A stretch of 64,000 nucleotides of DNA, from assembly GCA_037783415.1 (NCBI GenBank), contig JAZGTN010000007.1, positions 2,749,501 through 2,813,500 on the forward strand, given 5' to 3'. The position numbers were made by a program, and so were the translations under genes. Below, one piece after another: positions 36,398-45,787 of this stretch. The stretch comes from Leptasterias polaris. Taxonomy: Eukaryota; Echinodermata; Asteroidea; Forcipulatida; Asteriidae. The first letter of the stretch is position 1. Each line of letters begins with the position of its first letter. Below the pieces are notes generated by a model. The model saw only the letters and a program-made list of their open reading frames with translations, did no database searches and was not told the origin of the DNA.

Positions 36398-36524
36398 ATC
36401 ACACCAAGGGATCACACCAAGGGATCACACCAAGGGATCACACCAAGGGATCACACCAAGGGATCACACCAAGGGATCACACCAAGGGATCACACCAAGG
36501 GATCACACCAAGGGATCACACCAA
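36398..36524. repeat. 13-bp minisatellite, about 10 units
   Basis: ATCACACCAAGGG repeated essentially perfectly. It gives open frames in several phases, but 13 is not a multiple of three and there is no sign of coding. Confidence 0.97.
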
Positions 36525-36560
36525 CTTTTAGGATGCAACCTGTTGAGAAGCAGCAGCAGA

Positions 36561-36633
36561 GGGATCACCTTAATCAGGGGATCACCTTAATCAGGGGATC
36601 ACCTTAATCAGGGGATCACCTTAATCAGGGGAT
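36561..36633. repeat. 17-bp minisatellite, about 4 units
   Basis: GGGGATCACCTTAATCA repeated. It shares the GGGATCAC core with the 13-bp array 36 bases away, so one probably seeded the other. Confidence 0.95.
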
Positions 36634-37072
36634 GCAACTGTCTTGTTATTGTACACATAAGTACATCATAATGTGACGGGTGTGATGCGAACCCCCTACT
36701 TTATTTTTGATTTACGTAATCATTCAGCCCGTCTTGATTACAAGGGTCACAATTAGAATTGTACAGATCTGTTGTTGCTAATTATGAATTCGTTGCATTA
36801 TCTCTGATCTATTATTATGTATCATGTGTCAGTATAGCTGTCATGTCCAGTGTTGTATGTCCTTTTGTTTGCGTGTCTGTCTGTTTGTTTTTTGTTTGTT
36901 TGTTTGTATATGTCTGGCTGTTTTCTACAAGCTTCTGCTTATAAAAACAGCCCCATACTGTTTTGCTTTACTCCACAATTACATGTATTTGTCGTTGTTT
37001 TTCATAGAAGTATGGAAATAAATGTGTATCTGAATTGAATTGAATTGAACAACACAGGTGTGTTCCACTAAC

Positions 37073-37267
37073 CTGCTTTATACTTGACACTGATCTGCAC
37101 CGTGTTTCCAGTATTGATCATCTCACACTCACGGCACAGTGCGTAGTCTGCATTCAAGCTGGGCTGATTGAGGGCGCTGTCGTACACAGATTGGCGGGAG
37201 TTGATGTTGATGGGGGATTGGCAATCGCCGCGAGCTTCTGGAAAATGAAGGCCCCATTCTGCTGTGC
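37073..37267 (-). CDS. CA8: Carbonic-anhydrase-related protein VIII-like, exon 2
   Basis: Minus strand. The acceptor TTTTCTTATTATACAG ends at 37268 and the donor AAAGCAG|GTTAGT starts at 37072. The 195 bases join exon 1 in phase 1 and leave one base. It reads TAEWGLHFPEARGDCQSPIN, then INSRQSVYDSALNQPSL, and ALCRECEMINTGNTVQISVK. EWGL..P.A.G..QSPIN.NSR and the C-R-(E/D)-C-E motif are the CA8 hallmarks rather than those of catalytic alpha-CAs. The 3.3-kb to 9-kb introns are large, as in vertebrate CA8. Confidence 0.95.
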
Positions 37268-37299
37268 CTGTATAATAAGAAAACATGTGAAAGTGAGTA

Positions 37300-37660
37300 G
37301 TAAGATGGCGAAAAGGGGAGATGTAATGGCGACAAGGTGGAGGGGGTAAGGCTGCGTTAATACTGATAGGGTAAGAAAGATCGCGGAAGAGGGGTTAGGA
37401 TGGATAGAAGGTGGGAGGCCGTTATTGAAATGAATTGAAAGGGAGGGGTAAGATGTCAGAAAGGTGGAGTGGTAAGGTTGGCGTTCATAATAGGGTAAGA
37501 TGGCAAGAAGGGGAGGGGTAAGATGGTGTGAAGGTGGTGAGAAGGTGGGAGGGATAACAATATTACGAGAAGGGGAGGGGTAAGATGGTGGGAAGGAGAG
37601 GGGTAAGGTATCAAGAATGGGAGGCGTAAGATTAATTGCTAGAGGTGAGAGGGTACATTG
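37300..37660. repeat. Purine-rich degenerate minisatellite
   Basis: GGGGAGGGGTAAGATGG-like units recur about eight times with variable spacing. It lies just inside CA8-like intron 1, near the exon 2 acceptor. Strand asymmetry is strong (G/A on plus). Confidence 0.7.
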
Positions 37661-39341
37661 TAAAATTATTATTATAATTATTTATTCGGCCAAACTATGC
37701 AACAATCATACAGACATACATGATAGTGAACGGATAATTCAATATAGAATAAGATAATGTAATAGGATGTCTAGTTATAGGATTTTTTTTAGTATATACC
37801 AAGTAAGTTATGTCAACAAATCTGTGAACATTTGTATTTTCAATCTTACCAATGTTGTGAACACCCTTTAGAGGGGTACTAGTCGTAATTTTTTTTTTTT
37901 TGATTTTTTTTTTTTTATAATAAAAAAAATTCTAGTTATGTACAGACTGAAATAAATAAATAAATTGATTTAAAAAGCAGGAGTAAGGGGCCGGGGATGG
38001 GAGAGAAGAGAATGTAATGGGTGTAGTAGAGAGCAAAAATTGAAAGTCCAAGTAACAAAATAACAAAGAAGCAATTGAACACAGGATAATAATTAAAGGC
38101 AACATTAATCGTAAAAGCAAGAAAGAAACATGACAAAACAAACAATTAATTCTAAGACTCAAGAGCCTATTAATCCAATCTTAAGATCCAATCTTACTAT
38201 CGTGCATAATGCATACAAGTGGTGAAGGCGGATCATGGCATAGTAAATTTCTGTAGGGAGTGGTTCAATGGAGTTGAAGCTGAACAATGAGTAACTTCGG
38301 CCCCTAAACCAGTCACATTGCTCCATTGCCAACTGTGTTACACCCTGGAGGTTCAAGATACGAGATACAAAAATTGGCACACCTAAGAGAGAAACGTGAC
38401 ACTTGTTGCTTTGGCATCCCCCAACCACCCCCAGACACGTAAACCTCACCCACCCCCATACACTTACACCCAAACCCCATGATCACCCAAACCCACACAC
38501 CCCACTAACACACACACCCTCCCAAACCCCACCCGCTCCATACACACATCCCCATCCAAAAACGGCCAACGTACTCCGCACGGTAATTGAAGCGTTTAAA
38601 CCACTGAAACCAACATTTCAAAAATCTAAACTTAATTCATTACTGATTAACATTGACAACTGAACGAAATTCGAAACACCCAGCTTAAAAAAACCCATAC
38701 ATCATTCCATAATTTAATAGCGGTGTTAATTTAAAATTTGGGATAACGATTATTATTTTGTTTTACCCATACACCCATATCGAGAATACAATGCTTTACA
38801 CAAATCGGTGTATGAGTAAAACCAAATAATAGACATGTACATCCACAATGTTTGTGTAAAACAACTCTCCGTATCTGTAAATTGACTAAGGGCCATGCGT
38901 ATCAAGTGTCATCCTGATCTGCCCAACGATTACGGCGGCGACGCGTTAGCCGTGATATTACACCGTGTATTTCAAGGTCATCATCGATCGCATCACCGTG
39001 GCGCGCTATCAGGTTGCACAAGGTGGAAGAATTGACGAGTTTCTTCGAAGAATTGTAGCTGCATTCATTTATTTGACCGTCACCTTTATTGAATATGCAT
39101 CACCTCAAAGCATCACCTCTATTGAACAAAGCATCACCTCTATTGAATATGCATCACCTCTATTGAATATGCATCACCTCTTTTGAATATGCATCTCAAG
39201 ATCATTCTGCAACACTCTCATGTGTCTCCTACCATCAATCCAAAATTGACGCAGGAGGGAAAATTGTCTGGTGCCTAACTTCTATGTGATGAGAAAAGTA
39301 AACCGTTCACTAATACAGGACCAAACTCCACAATTGCTGCT
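37661..39341. other. Part of CA8-like intron 1; no gene
   Basis: 37797-37880 matches the right part of the TTAA-type MITE (GTGAACATTTGTATTTTC, ATCTTACCAATG). 38400-38560 is C-rich. Near 39110-39185 GAATATGCATCACCTCTATT is repeated about three times. Confidence 0.6.
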
Positions 39342-39506
39342 CGATATGGGGCAGAGGGAGGCCCCCCCTCTATTGTGTCTTCATTGTGTTCTGGGAATCT
39401 CAGGAATTCTTTTGAGAATTTTAGGGGGGGTGCTTCTGTATACAAGAGGGAAGAGTGTGTTAGGGTTAGGGTTAGTTTGGGGGGGGCCTCCCTCTGCCCC
39501 ATATCG
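39342..39506. mobile_element. MITE with 26-bp perfect inverted ends enclosing a telomere-like tract
   Basis: 39342-39367 pairs exactly with 39481-39506 (core GATATGGGGCAGAGGGAGGC). Inside, at 39460-39475, is TTAGGGTTAGGGTTAG. It lies in CA8-like intron 1. Confidence 0.85.
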
Positions 39507-40607
39507 GGCATGGTATAAAACTCCAATGTTCACTCGGTCCTAGTCTGGCGCCTGAACCAATGGCGGAGAGATGGGCTGACGCCTTGACCTAATAACCCCA
39601 GGTCACCTCTTCCTGCATGTTTACGAAAGTTTGGACCACCAATAATTATTGTATTGTAAATTGTTATTACATTAGCCATGGAGCCACCGTGCATAACCAT
39701 ATATCGTGTATGTACATGTACATGTATGTGTGTCAGTTCAGCATGTACAATTGTACAATTGTACCCATCATGCATCACTACATCCTGAACAAGAATTTGT
39801 TGAAGCTCATCAGCCCATCCCAGCAGTCTTGGATGAGACCGGTGGGCCGAGCAAACTCCGATGATGTAGTATACGTTTTACCAACATGCACATTTATATT
39901 TATGTTATATTTTTGTATTCATTATAGGAATAAAACTAATTATTTTGAGCGTCTCGGTAGTGGAAAATGTTGATCTTTTAAACAGGTTTCCGTGTTGCAA
40001 GTGTGTATTTCTTATTTAGACCGGTTTGTTTAACTTTAATTGTTTACTCATTAATTTGTGGCAAGGCCTGATATTGACAAGGTGAAAAATACTTGACCTC
40101 AATTCATTGTCATTCAATAATTGGAGATTACGTTCCCTCAACGGCAGTAGTTAATTACAGAACCCAATTAGGCAAACTTCATTAATAACTTATTCTGACG
40201 CCGTGTGTACGTTTTACGCTGGTTGTTGTTCGTAAGACGATATTGTAATTTATTAACCATATTCTGGTAAAAATTATCACAACTAAAAATTCGTTCGTGC
40301 ATCTTGGTTGTTTGTAGAGTATTCTCATTTAGATATAGGTTTGAAAAAAAATGAATTGACCCGGATCTTGGTCCTGTCAAAATGACCTAGAAATGGATTA
40401 AACTGATGTAGAGTCCGAATTAAAATCCATTAAAAAAATTATAAAAAACATATTTCCGTTTCCAGCCTGATCCAGAAATTGGTCAGGCCCCCAGGACCCG
40501 GTAATTTTTAGAGTGTATATATTATATTCATAAAACAATAATAAAACAATCACAAACAAACACACAAAACAACATCAATACCAATAACAAACAAGCAAAC
40601 AAAACCA
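39507..40607. other. Part of CA8-like intron 1; no gene
   Basis: No repeat or coding signal beyond short TACATG palindromic runs near 39712-39730. Confidence 0.55.
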
Positions 40608-41080
40608 GGCCCAATTTCATAGAGCTACTTAAGCAGAAAATATTGCTTAACAATTTGTTGCTTAGCAGCAATGAGCAGGATACCAGTTACAAATTGTACA
40701 TGCGACAAGGTAGTTTGGCAGGTAACCTTATTCTGGTAAGCATAGTTTTGTTGTGCTAAGCTACTTTTTGTGCTTAAAGATCTACTTCAACGGCACTAAG
40801 ATAATTTAAACTTTGCCGAAATCCAATCAATTTGTGTTTCATGATTACGTATATTTCAAAGAAAATCCTTAGCGGTGGTTGCGTAATTTAAAAAAAGGGT
40901 CATTTTGACCAGCGTTCACCCCCTCCTCATAGCGAGTTTTTGGAAACAGCGTGTCACGTGATGAAAATATACCATAGACTTTGATGACGTACATGAGTGG
41001 AAACGGCTTGTTTACCCCCCGCGCAGCGGAGTGTGTTTATTGTACGCGTCTATAGCTATTTTCACGGTTACGAAAACAAA

Positions 41081-41299
41081 ATGTCAGACACTAGCGGATC
41101 GTGGGAGGAACATAGTGTAGACGAAGATGAATTAGTAAATACATATGATAGTATTGATAGTGAGGATAGCTCTGACGGTTGAGGGAGCTCCTCCGAAGAC
41201 GAAGAGGGCGTTGATGAAGCTGGGGGAGTTGCCGAACCATATACATGTAGGTTTGAGCCACTGGCCGCAGAGGATCGCGAACTTATATATTTCCATTAA
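41081..41299 (+). pseudogene. Acidic N-terminal coding fragment in the TTAA element
   Basis: ATG at 41081 opens MSDTSGSWEEHSVDEDELVN and runs to a TGA at 41180-41182. The same frame continues as GSSSEDEEGVDEAGG and EPYTCRFEPLAAEDRELIYF to TAA at 41297. An acidic start followed by an (E)PY..(R)FEP motif resembles the N-terminus of many invertebrate proteins annotated as P2X7-receptor-C-terminal-domain-like (zinc-binding), but that is from memory of the motif and is weak. The frame is cut by the hairpin MITE 10 bases later. It may be the relic first exon of a transposon gene or of a captured host gene. Confidence 0.4.
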
Positions 41300-41309
41300 C
41301 GTCAACGTA

Positions 41310-41661
41310 ACAGGGTGTTTAGATAATCTTCCAAGTTAGCTGGTGGACAGTACAAACGAACTATTCAAACCTAATCTCCCCACTCCAAGCTGTGTACAAT
41401 TGGGCTTTGTACCATTATCATTTGAAATGGCGCTGTAGGAAACAGCATTTATCTAGAAAATTCAAACTGCCAATTAAGCAGTCACTGTTTTTTATTTAAA
41501 TGATCTAGTTGTAATACATCTAGGATTCCTCAAAAGGTTAAGAGTACAAACGAGATCTTAACAAAGCCCAATTGTACACAGCTTGGAGTGGGGAGATTAG
41601 GTTTGAATAGTTCGTTTGTACTGTCCACCAGCTAACTTGGAAGATTATCTAAACACCCTGT
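41310..41661. mobile_element. Foldback element with 101-bp perfect inverted arms
   Basis: 41310-41410 is the exact reverse complement of 41561-41661, separated by 150 bases. Ends are ACAGGGTGTTTAG and CTAAACACCCTGT. No clear target-site duplication. The perfect arms imply a recent insertion or gene conversion between the arms. Confidence 0.95.
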
Positions 41662-42567
41662 GTTTATGAGCAGATTATCGAAGCCATCAAAGTGCTACCA
41701 CAAAACACCAGTGCTGATGGTGTTAATACCACTTGTTTAATTTTGCATTTTTCACAAACTTGATGTGATATTGTGATGACCAGTTTGAATGAAACCTGTG
41801 GCTATTTATTATCAACAAACATTTAAAACTATTGTATATAGTATTATGCTACTACAGAAGTATATGTTTTGATGCTTCTGTGCCTGTCCAGTCTGACTCT
41901 CCGTTTGTGAAGCATGTGATGGCACTGTAGTTGGCGCTTTCATGGTTGGAATTGACCCTGGCGTAAGCCTGTTGTTTTAGTTGCGATGTTGAATCCCGAC
42001 AGTCGTCTGAAAAATGGGCACTACAAATCATTGTCCATTTTTGTCAACGTGAAGTTTTTCCGTGTGTTGGTCACGAAACCCACCCCCTTCTCTGGACAGG
42101 ATCTCTTGGAAATCGGTAAAAAACTCACATCTGGATTCTTATTTGTGTTCCGAGTACATCCACCGACAGCACATGAGTTCAGGACGGTAAATTATCTCGT
42201 CTTAACTTGGTGAATGTCTTCGAATAATGAGATCATCATACATAGTTACCGTGTAAACACACGACACCTCGCTACTTCCTGGTTTCCCGTCCCAACAAGT
42301 ACGTCATCATTCGCTGGTTCACGCACGTATCCTATAGTGGGTTTGTGGTGCGCGTAAATGCAAGTGCTATAGTATTGGACAAGCACAGTGCCTATGGAGG
42401 GAGCCATGGAAGCGCGCGAGTTTTAAAAAACCCCAAGAAAGGTTTAATTTTTTCAGTTAAAATTACGAAAAAAATATTGGTGTAAAACAATCCAATCTAC
42501 AAATTCAGAATACTTAATAACATTACGTATGAGATTAAGAAATCTGTTTTATTTCTCAATTATCGTT
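41662..42567. other. Internal part of the TTAA element
   Basis: No intact frame. TGTTTATGAGCAGATTATCG and CACCAGTGCTGATGGTGT follow the foldback element. No transposase motif recognised. Confidence 0.5.
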
Positions 42568-42972
42568 GAAGTAGACAAGGGCGTCGATGGGTGGGGGACG
42601 GGGGGGACATGTCCCCCCCACTTTTTAGACTGGGGGGGACAGCATATCAGATGTCCCCTCCACTTTTTGATTGACTGAAATATGCAACAAAATATACAAA
42701 TATACACCATTTTCTTGATTTTATATTTCATTACAATTTTTGTTCAAATAACAGAATAGCGAACAAACGGTGAAATGTTTTCTTCATGTTAATCTTTTTT
42801 TCTGATGGACCACGCGCAGAATGGTATTTTGGGCCTATTTCCGTTCTAGAAATAGACGACAAGTTTCGTCCAAGACATGAACGCCAAAATCCCGCTTACA
42901 TAGCTTGTTATCATTCAAGTTATGCGTGTTTGTGTATGCTATAAATGTACGGTACACGATTCCTCCACACAA

Positions 42973-43200
42973 TAGATAGTTCCCAGTAGACACCATCTTT
43001 ACGGGCAAATCGCATTTTGGCTTGCAGGCGCGCCAAGCGCTGAAATTATTAACGCAGCCGCGTCATTCACTAACCAATCATGCAATGAGTTTTGTGAAAT
43101 GTGCGCGTGCTGCACGCCATTCTCACGCATATAACGCATGACTGTGTGTTCCAAATTGCCCGTAAAGATGGCCGATTTACGTCATATTGCAACCTATCTA
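42973..43200. mobile_element. TAGATAG-type MITE inside the hAT-like element
   Basis: It begins TAGATAGTTCCCAG and ends TTGCAACCTATCTA, with an inner inverted pair CATCTTTACGGGCAA and TTGCCCGTAAAGATG. It carries ACCAATCATG and GATTTACGTCAT. It directly abuts the next MITE. Confidence 0.7.
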
Positions 43201-43373
43201 TAGACCCCTTGCATATGACATCACACGCTAAAAAAGCGCCCTCACTGAGGCCAAAAAGCGCCCTCACTGAGGTCAAAGGAGGCAGATGATTGGACGATAG
43301 GTGTTCTTTGCGCGTAAAATAGTGTGCGTGACCTCAGGGTCCATTTAGCGTTCCGCGTTATGCAAGGGGTCTA
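43201..43373. mobile_element. TAGACCCC-type MITE, complete, TA-flanked
   Basis: The left end TAGACCCCTTGCATA and right end TATGCAAGGGGTCTA are exact inverted repeats, with TA at 43199-43200 and 43374-43375. Inner doubled unit is AAAAAGCGCCCTCACTGAGG. Other copies: 18378-18550, 29383-29543 and the fragment at 26579-26606. Confidence 0.93.
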
Positions 43374-43672
43374 TAAAAGGAAGTCTGTGTGTGCGCGCAC
43401 GTGCAAATGTGTTACATTTTGTTACAATCGCACAACGCACAAAATGTAGTAAAATCCAGTATTTTGTTTTTTCGAAGAGTTTCAAGCTGACACACGATAA
43501 ACGCCGGACTCCCGAAGCATATTAAAATGGATATGTAAAAGTAATGGTGTGGGGTGCAAATTATTAATGTAAGATGTATTTTTTTCAAGACTTCTCGCCC
43601 GTCCCCCCTACTTTTCAGTAGCAATCGACGCCCTTGGAAGTAGATCTTTAAGCAGCTCTATGAAATTGGGCC

Positions 43673-44636
43673 CAGAGGTAATTGTTTATATTATCTCGTT
43701 CATCTCAGTATGGTTCCATCCAAAATTGTACGTACCCACGAATCTTCCAATTTAAATAACCTCATGAATATTCATAATAATACTGTTTTACTAAAGCACA
43801 CAGTAGGCTATGGAATGTACATTGCATCCTGGCAAATGTGGGATGTTTAAACAATCGTCACTATGTACACATAAAACCCTAGGAAGGAATGCAAAAAAGA
43901 CTCTCGCTATTAGTATTACACAGTAGATTAAACAATTGTTTTTAGTGTGCGCGTTATTCTATTTCTATATAAACATAACATATTGTCTATAATACCCTGT
44001 GGGAATTCTCCCCAATTTGATTGTGTTGATCACATAAAACAAAACATAATTAATTTAATTTAAAAAAAGGCCAAAGATAAAAATTATATTAATAATTATA
44101 ATTTTAAAATAAGAATAAATAATAATAAAATTTAAACAAAACGGCTGTGTCAGGGGATTTAGTGCGCGATTGTATTATGTCCTGAAGTCAAGACAACAAT
44201 AATCGGATTTGAATTTTGTCAAAATTGTGATAGCTTTTCACATGAACATATCTCTCGAGATAATTGGAAATGATGACGACTATAGATTAATTTCCTAAGA
44301 TTATAAAGAGCAATTTTTAAAAAGATTAAAACATTTGCCCCTGTTCTCGTATTCAACACCAAAACTGTGCAATGACTTAATGAACCGTGCCTGGCGTTTA
44401 AGGAATTATTCCTCCCCACTCCCCCCTCCATAATTACCGTGCTACAATATCGGTTATAGAAAAATATAATCATCGCTTCGTTCCTCAAAACATCTGACAG
44501 ATATGCACATCCATTATTCCACATTAATATTATTATTATTAAAGGGTTCACTTACCAACGGCTATTCAGTGTCACTATAGATCAATGGTTTTGTATAGGT
44601 TTTTGTTTTTCTTAAGAGAGAGCAGCCTATGTGTAA
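43673..44636. other. Part of CA8-like intron 1; no gene
   Basis: AT-rich; AATAAT-type runs near 44085-44135. Confidence 0.55.
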
Positions 44637-44640
44637 TTAA

Positions 44641-44991
44641 AGGTTTCATACAGGAGTGTTAGAGCTGACAAAATAGTCGCAGACAGTGTTTGTGATTTGT
44701 GTGATCAACCATAACATGATAATAACAATCCTGTGAAAATTTGTGAAAAACAATGCACAATTTTCAGCATGTAAACACGTTGTCCTTAATTTTGGTGCAA
44801 TTTTGGTTGCAACAACCGAAATCAGCTGTTTTTATTTTTCGGTTTTCATATACAGTCTTCTCAAATGTGACTTCGTTTCAGGTGGAAATATTTCACTGAA
44901 AAAATGGTTCTAGTAAGTATGTCCTTCATAATCTGTACGCCTTCAGACTAAATTGATGGAATTGTTTCCTTATCAATCCTGTATAATACAT
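44641..44991. mobile_element. TTAA-flanked MITE, complete
   Basis: It begins AGGTTTCATACAGG and ends CAATCCTGTATAATACAT, flanked by TTAA at 44637-44640 and 44992-44995. Same family as 27338-27692. It lies in CA8-like intron 1. Confidence 0.85.
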
Positions 44992-44995
44992 TTAA

Positions 44996-45717
44996 TGATA
45001 TAACACCCCGTATAACATTACGGAAAACATTATATGTCTATATAATTTGATGTATCGAGTCTCGGCACATTGGTCATCCATATCACATTGCAATCAACAG
45101 TTAATTATTTAACCACGTGCTAATGTTATGCGAAATTATTTTCTAAGCACGAATAACATTACCTCAGGACCGAAAGAAAAAATGCTGGAAATTTTAGAGA
45201 TTTTTTTGGTGAAGTACATGCACTCTTGGTCTCTATGTTGAGGTATAGTCATAGTGAATAATAATTTCCTTTCTGTATTCCCCGTGCAGAGGTCAAATCA
45301 TTGTCTTGCCACCGCTCGGGGCTGTATTGATTTTAATTTCAGATCAAATAGAATGTTGTTGACGGTAATGGTCGCTACAATTATTCAGATATCTCTCTGG
45401 CGTAATGGTTTACGTCGCAATCACTCGACTACACCTACGACTAGCTCGCAGTGTATCTCATGCACAACCCAAGGCTATCTGGACGGGAGCTTTTACAGCG
45501 CAGTGCCTCGATGAATTTCCAGCTATTAGTAGATAGCATTGACTTCGTATAATGGTGAAACAGTGCGCCGATAATGCCAAGGCGATTGCTGTGCATTACT
45601 TCTCAATGGTGCGCCGATCCCACAAACAGTGATGCTGATTTAAAAAAAAAAAACACGAAGATGTGGATACGGATTTGAGATTGCAGACTGTTAGATTATT
45701 AAGACAAAATAACGTAC
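44996..45717. other. Start of CA8-like intron 1; no other gene
   Basis: Sequence just downstream of exon 1 on the minus strand. Plus-strand frame 45254-45514 is open, but lacks any recognised domain or splice context. Confidence 0.5.
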
Positions 45718-45787
45718 CATCATTGATGTATCGCCAATCAGCGCCTTCGGCTTCCACCTCCTTGTCCACAGCAGACATTGTGTGCAT
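45718..45787 (-). CDS. CA8: Carbonic-anhydrase-related protein VIII-like, exon 1 (coding part)
   Basis: Minus strand. ATG at 45785-45787 gives MHTMSAVDKEVEAEGADWRY then IND, and the donor GATG|GTACGT follows, so the exon ends at 45718 in phase 1. The second in-frame ATG at 45776-45778 (context CACAATGTC) is an alternative start. The short acidic N-terminus before the W-x-Y segment matches the position and phase expected for CA8, whose exon 2 begins at (G)TAEWG; joining gives RYINDGTAEWGL. The 5' UTR and promoter would lie above 45790. Intron 1 is 8.45 kb. Confidence 0.85.

Larger units (their letters stand above)
34973..37072. other. CA8-like intron 2
   Basis: Bounded by GT at 37071-37072 and AG at 34973-34974 (minus strand). 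It contains the paired minisatellites at 36398-36524 and 36561-36633 and no other supported feature. Confidence 0.85.
42576..43636. mobile_element. hAT-like non-autonomous transposon with 8-bp target duplication
   Basis: The left end CAAGGGCGTCGATGG and right end CAATCGACGCCCTTG are inverted (13 bp matching before a mismatch). GAAGTAGA flanks it at 42568-42575 and 43637-43644. An 8-bp duplication with CA(A/G)GG ends is the hAT signature. It inserted into the right inverted repeat of the TTAA element. There is no transposase; G-runs and C-runs follow each end. Confidence 0.92.
40778..43647. mobile_element. TTAA-target DNA transposon (2.87 kb with nested insertions)
   Basis: The left end AGATCTACTTCAACG and the right end, whose parts lie at 42564-42575 and 43645-43647, are exact 15-bp inverted repeats once the inner hAT-like element is removed. 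TTAA flanks both sides (40774-40777, 43648-43651). It carries a broken open frame at 41081-41299 and two nested elements. A TTAA target is known for piggyBac, but these ends do not start with the usual CC(Y), so the superfamily is open. Confidence 0.88.
40608..43672. mobile_element. Outer MITE split by a later insertion
   Basis: Left part 40608-40777 begins GGCCCAATTTCATAGAGCTA and the right part 43648-43672 ends TTAAGCAGCTCTATGAAATT then GGGCCC. Together they match 11884-12070. The TTAA of its GTGCTTAAGCAG segment is duplicated around the inserted element. Confidence 0.9.

Noticed and set aside
36356..36607. Open frame through the 13-bp minisatellite
   Set aside because: The period is not a multiple of three and several frames are open at once, so openness is an artefact.
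36398..36633. CRISPR array
   Set aside because: Contiguous tandem repeats without spacers, in a eukaryotic intron.
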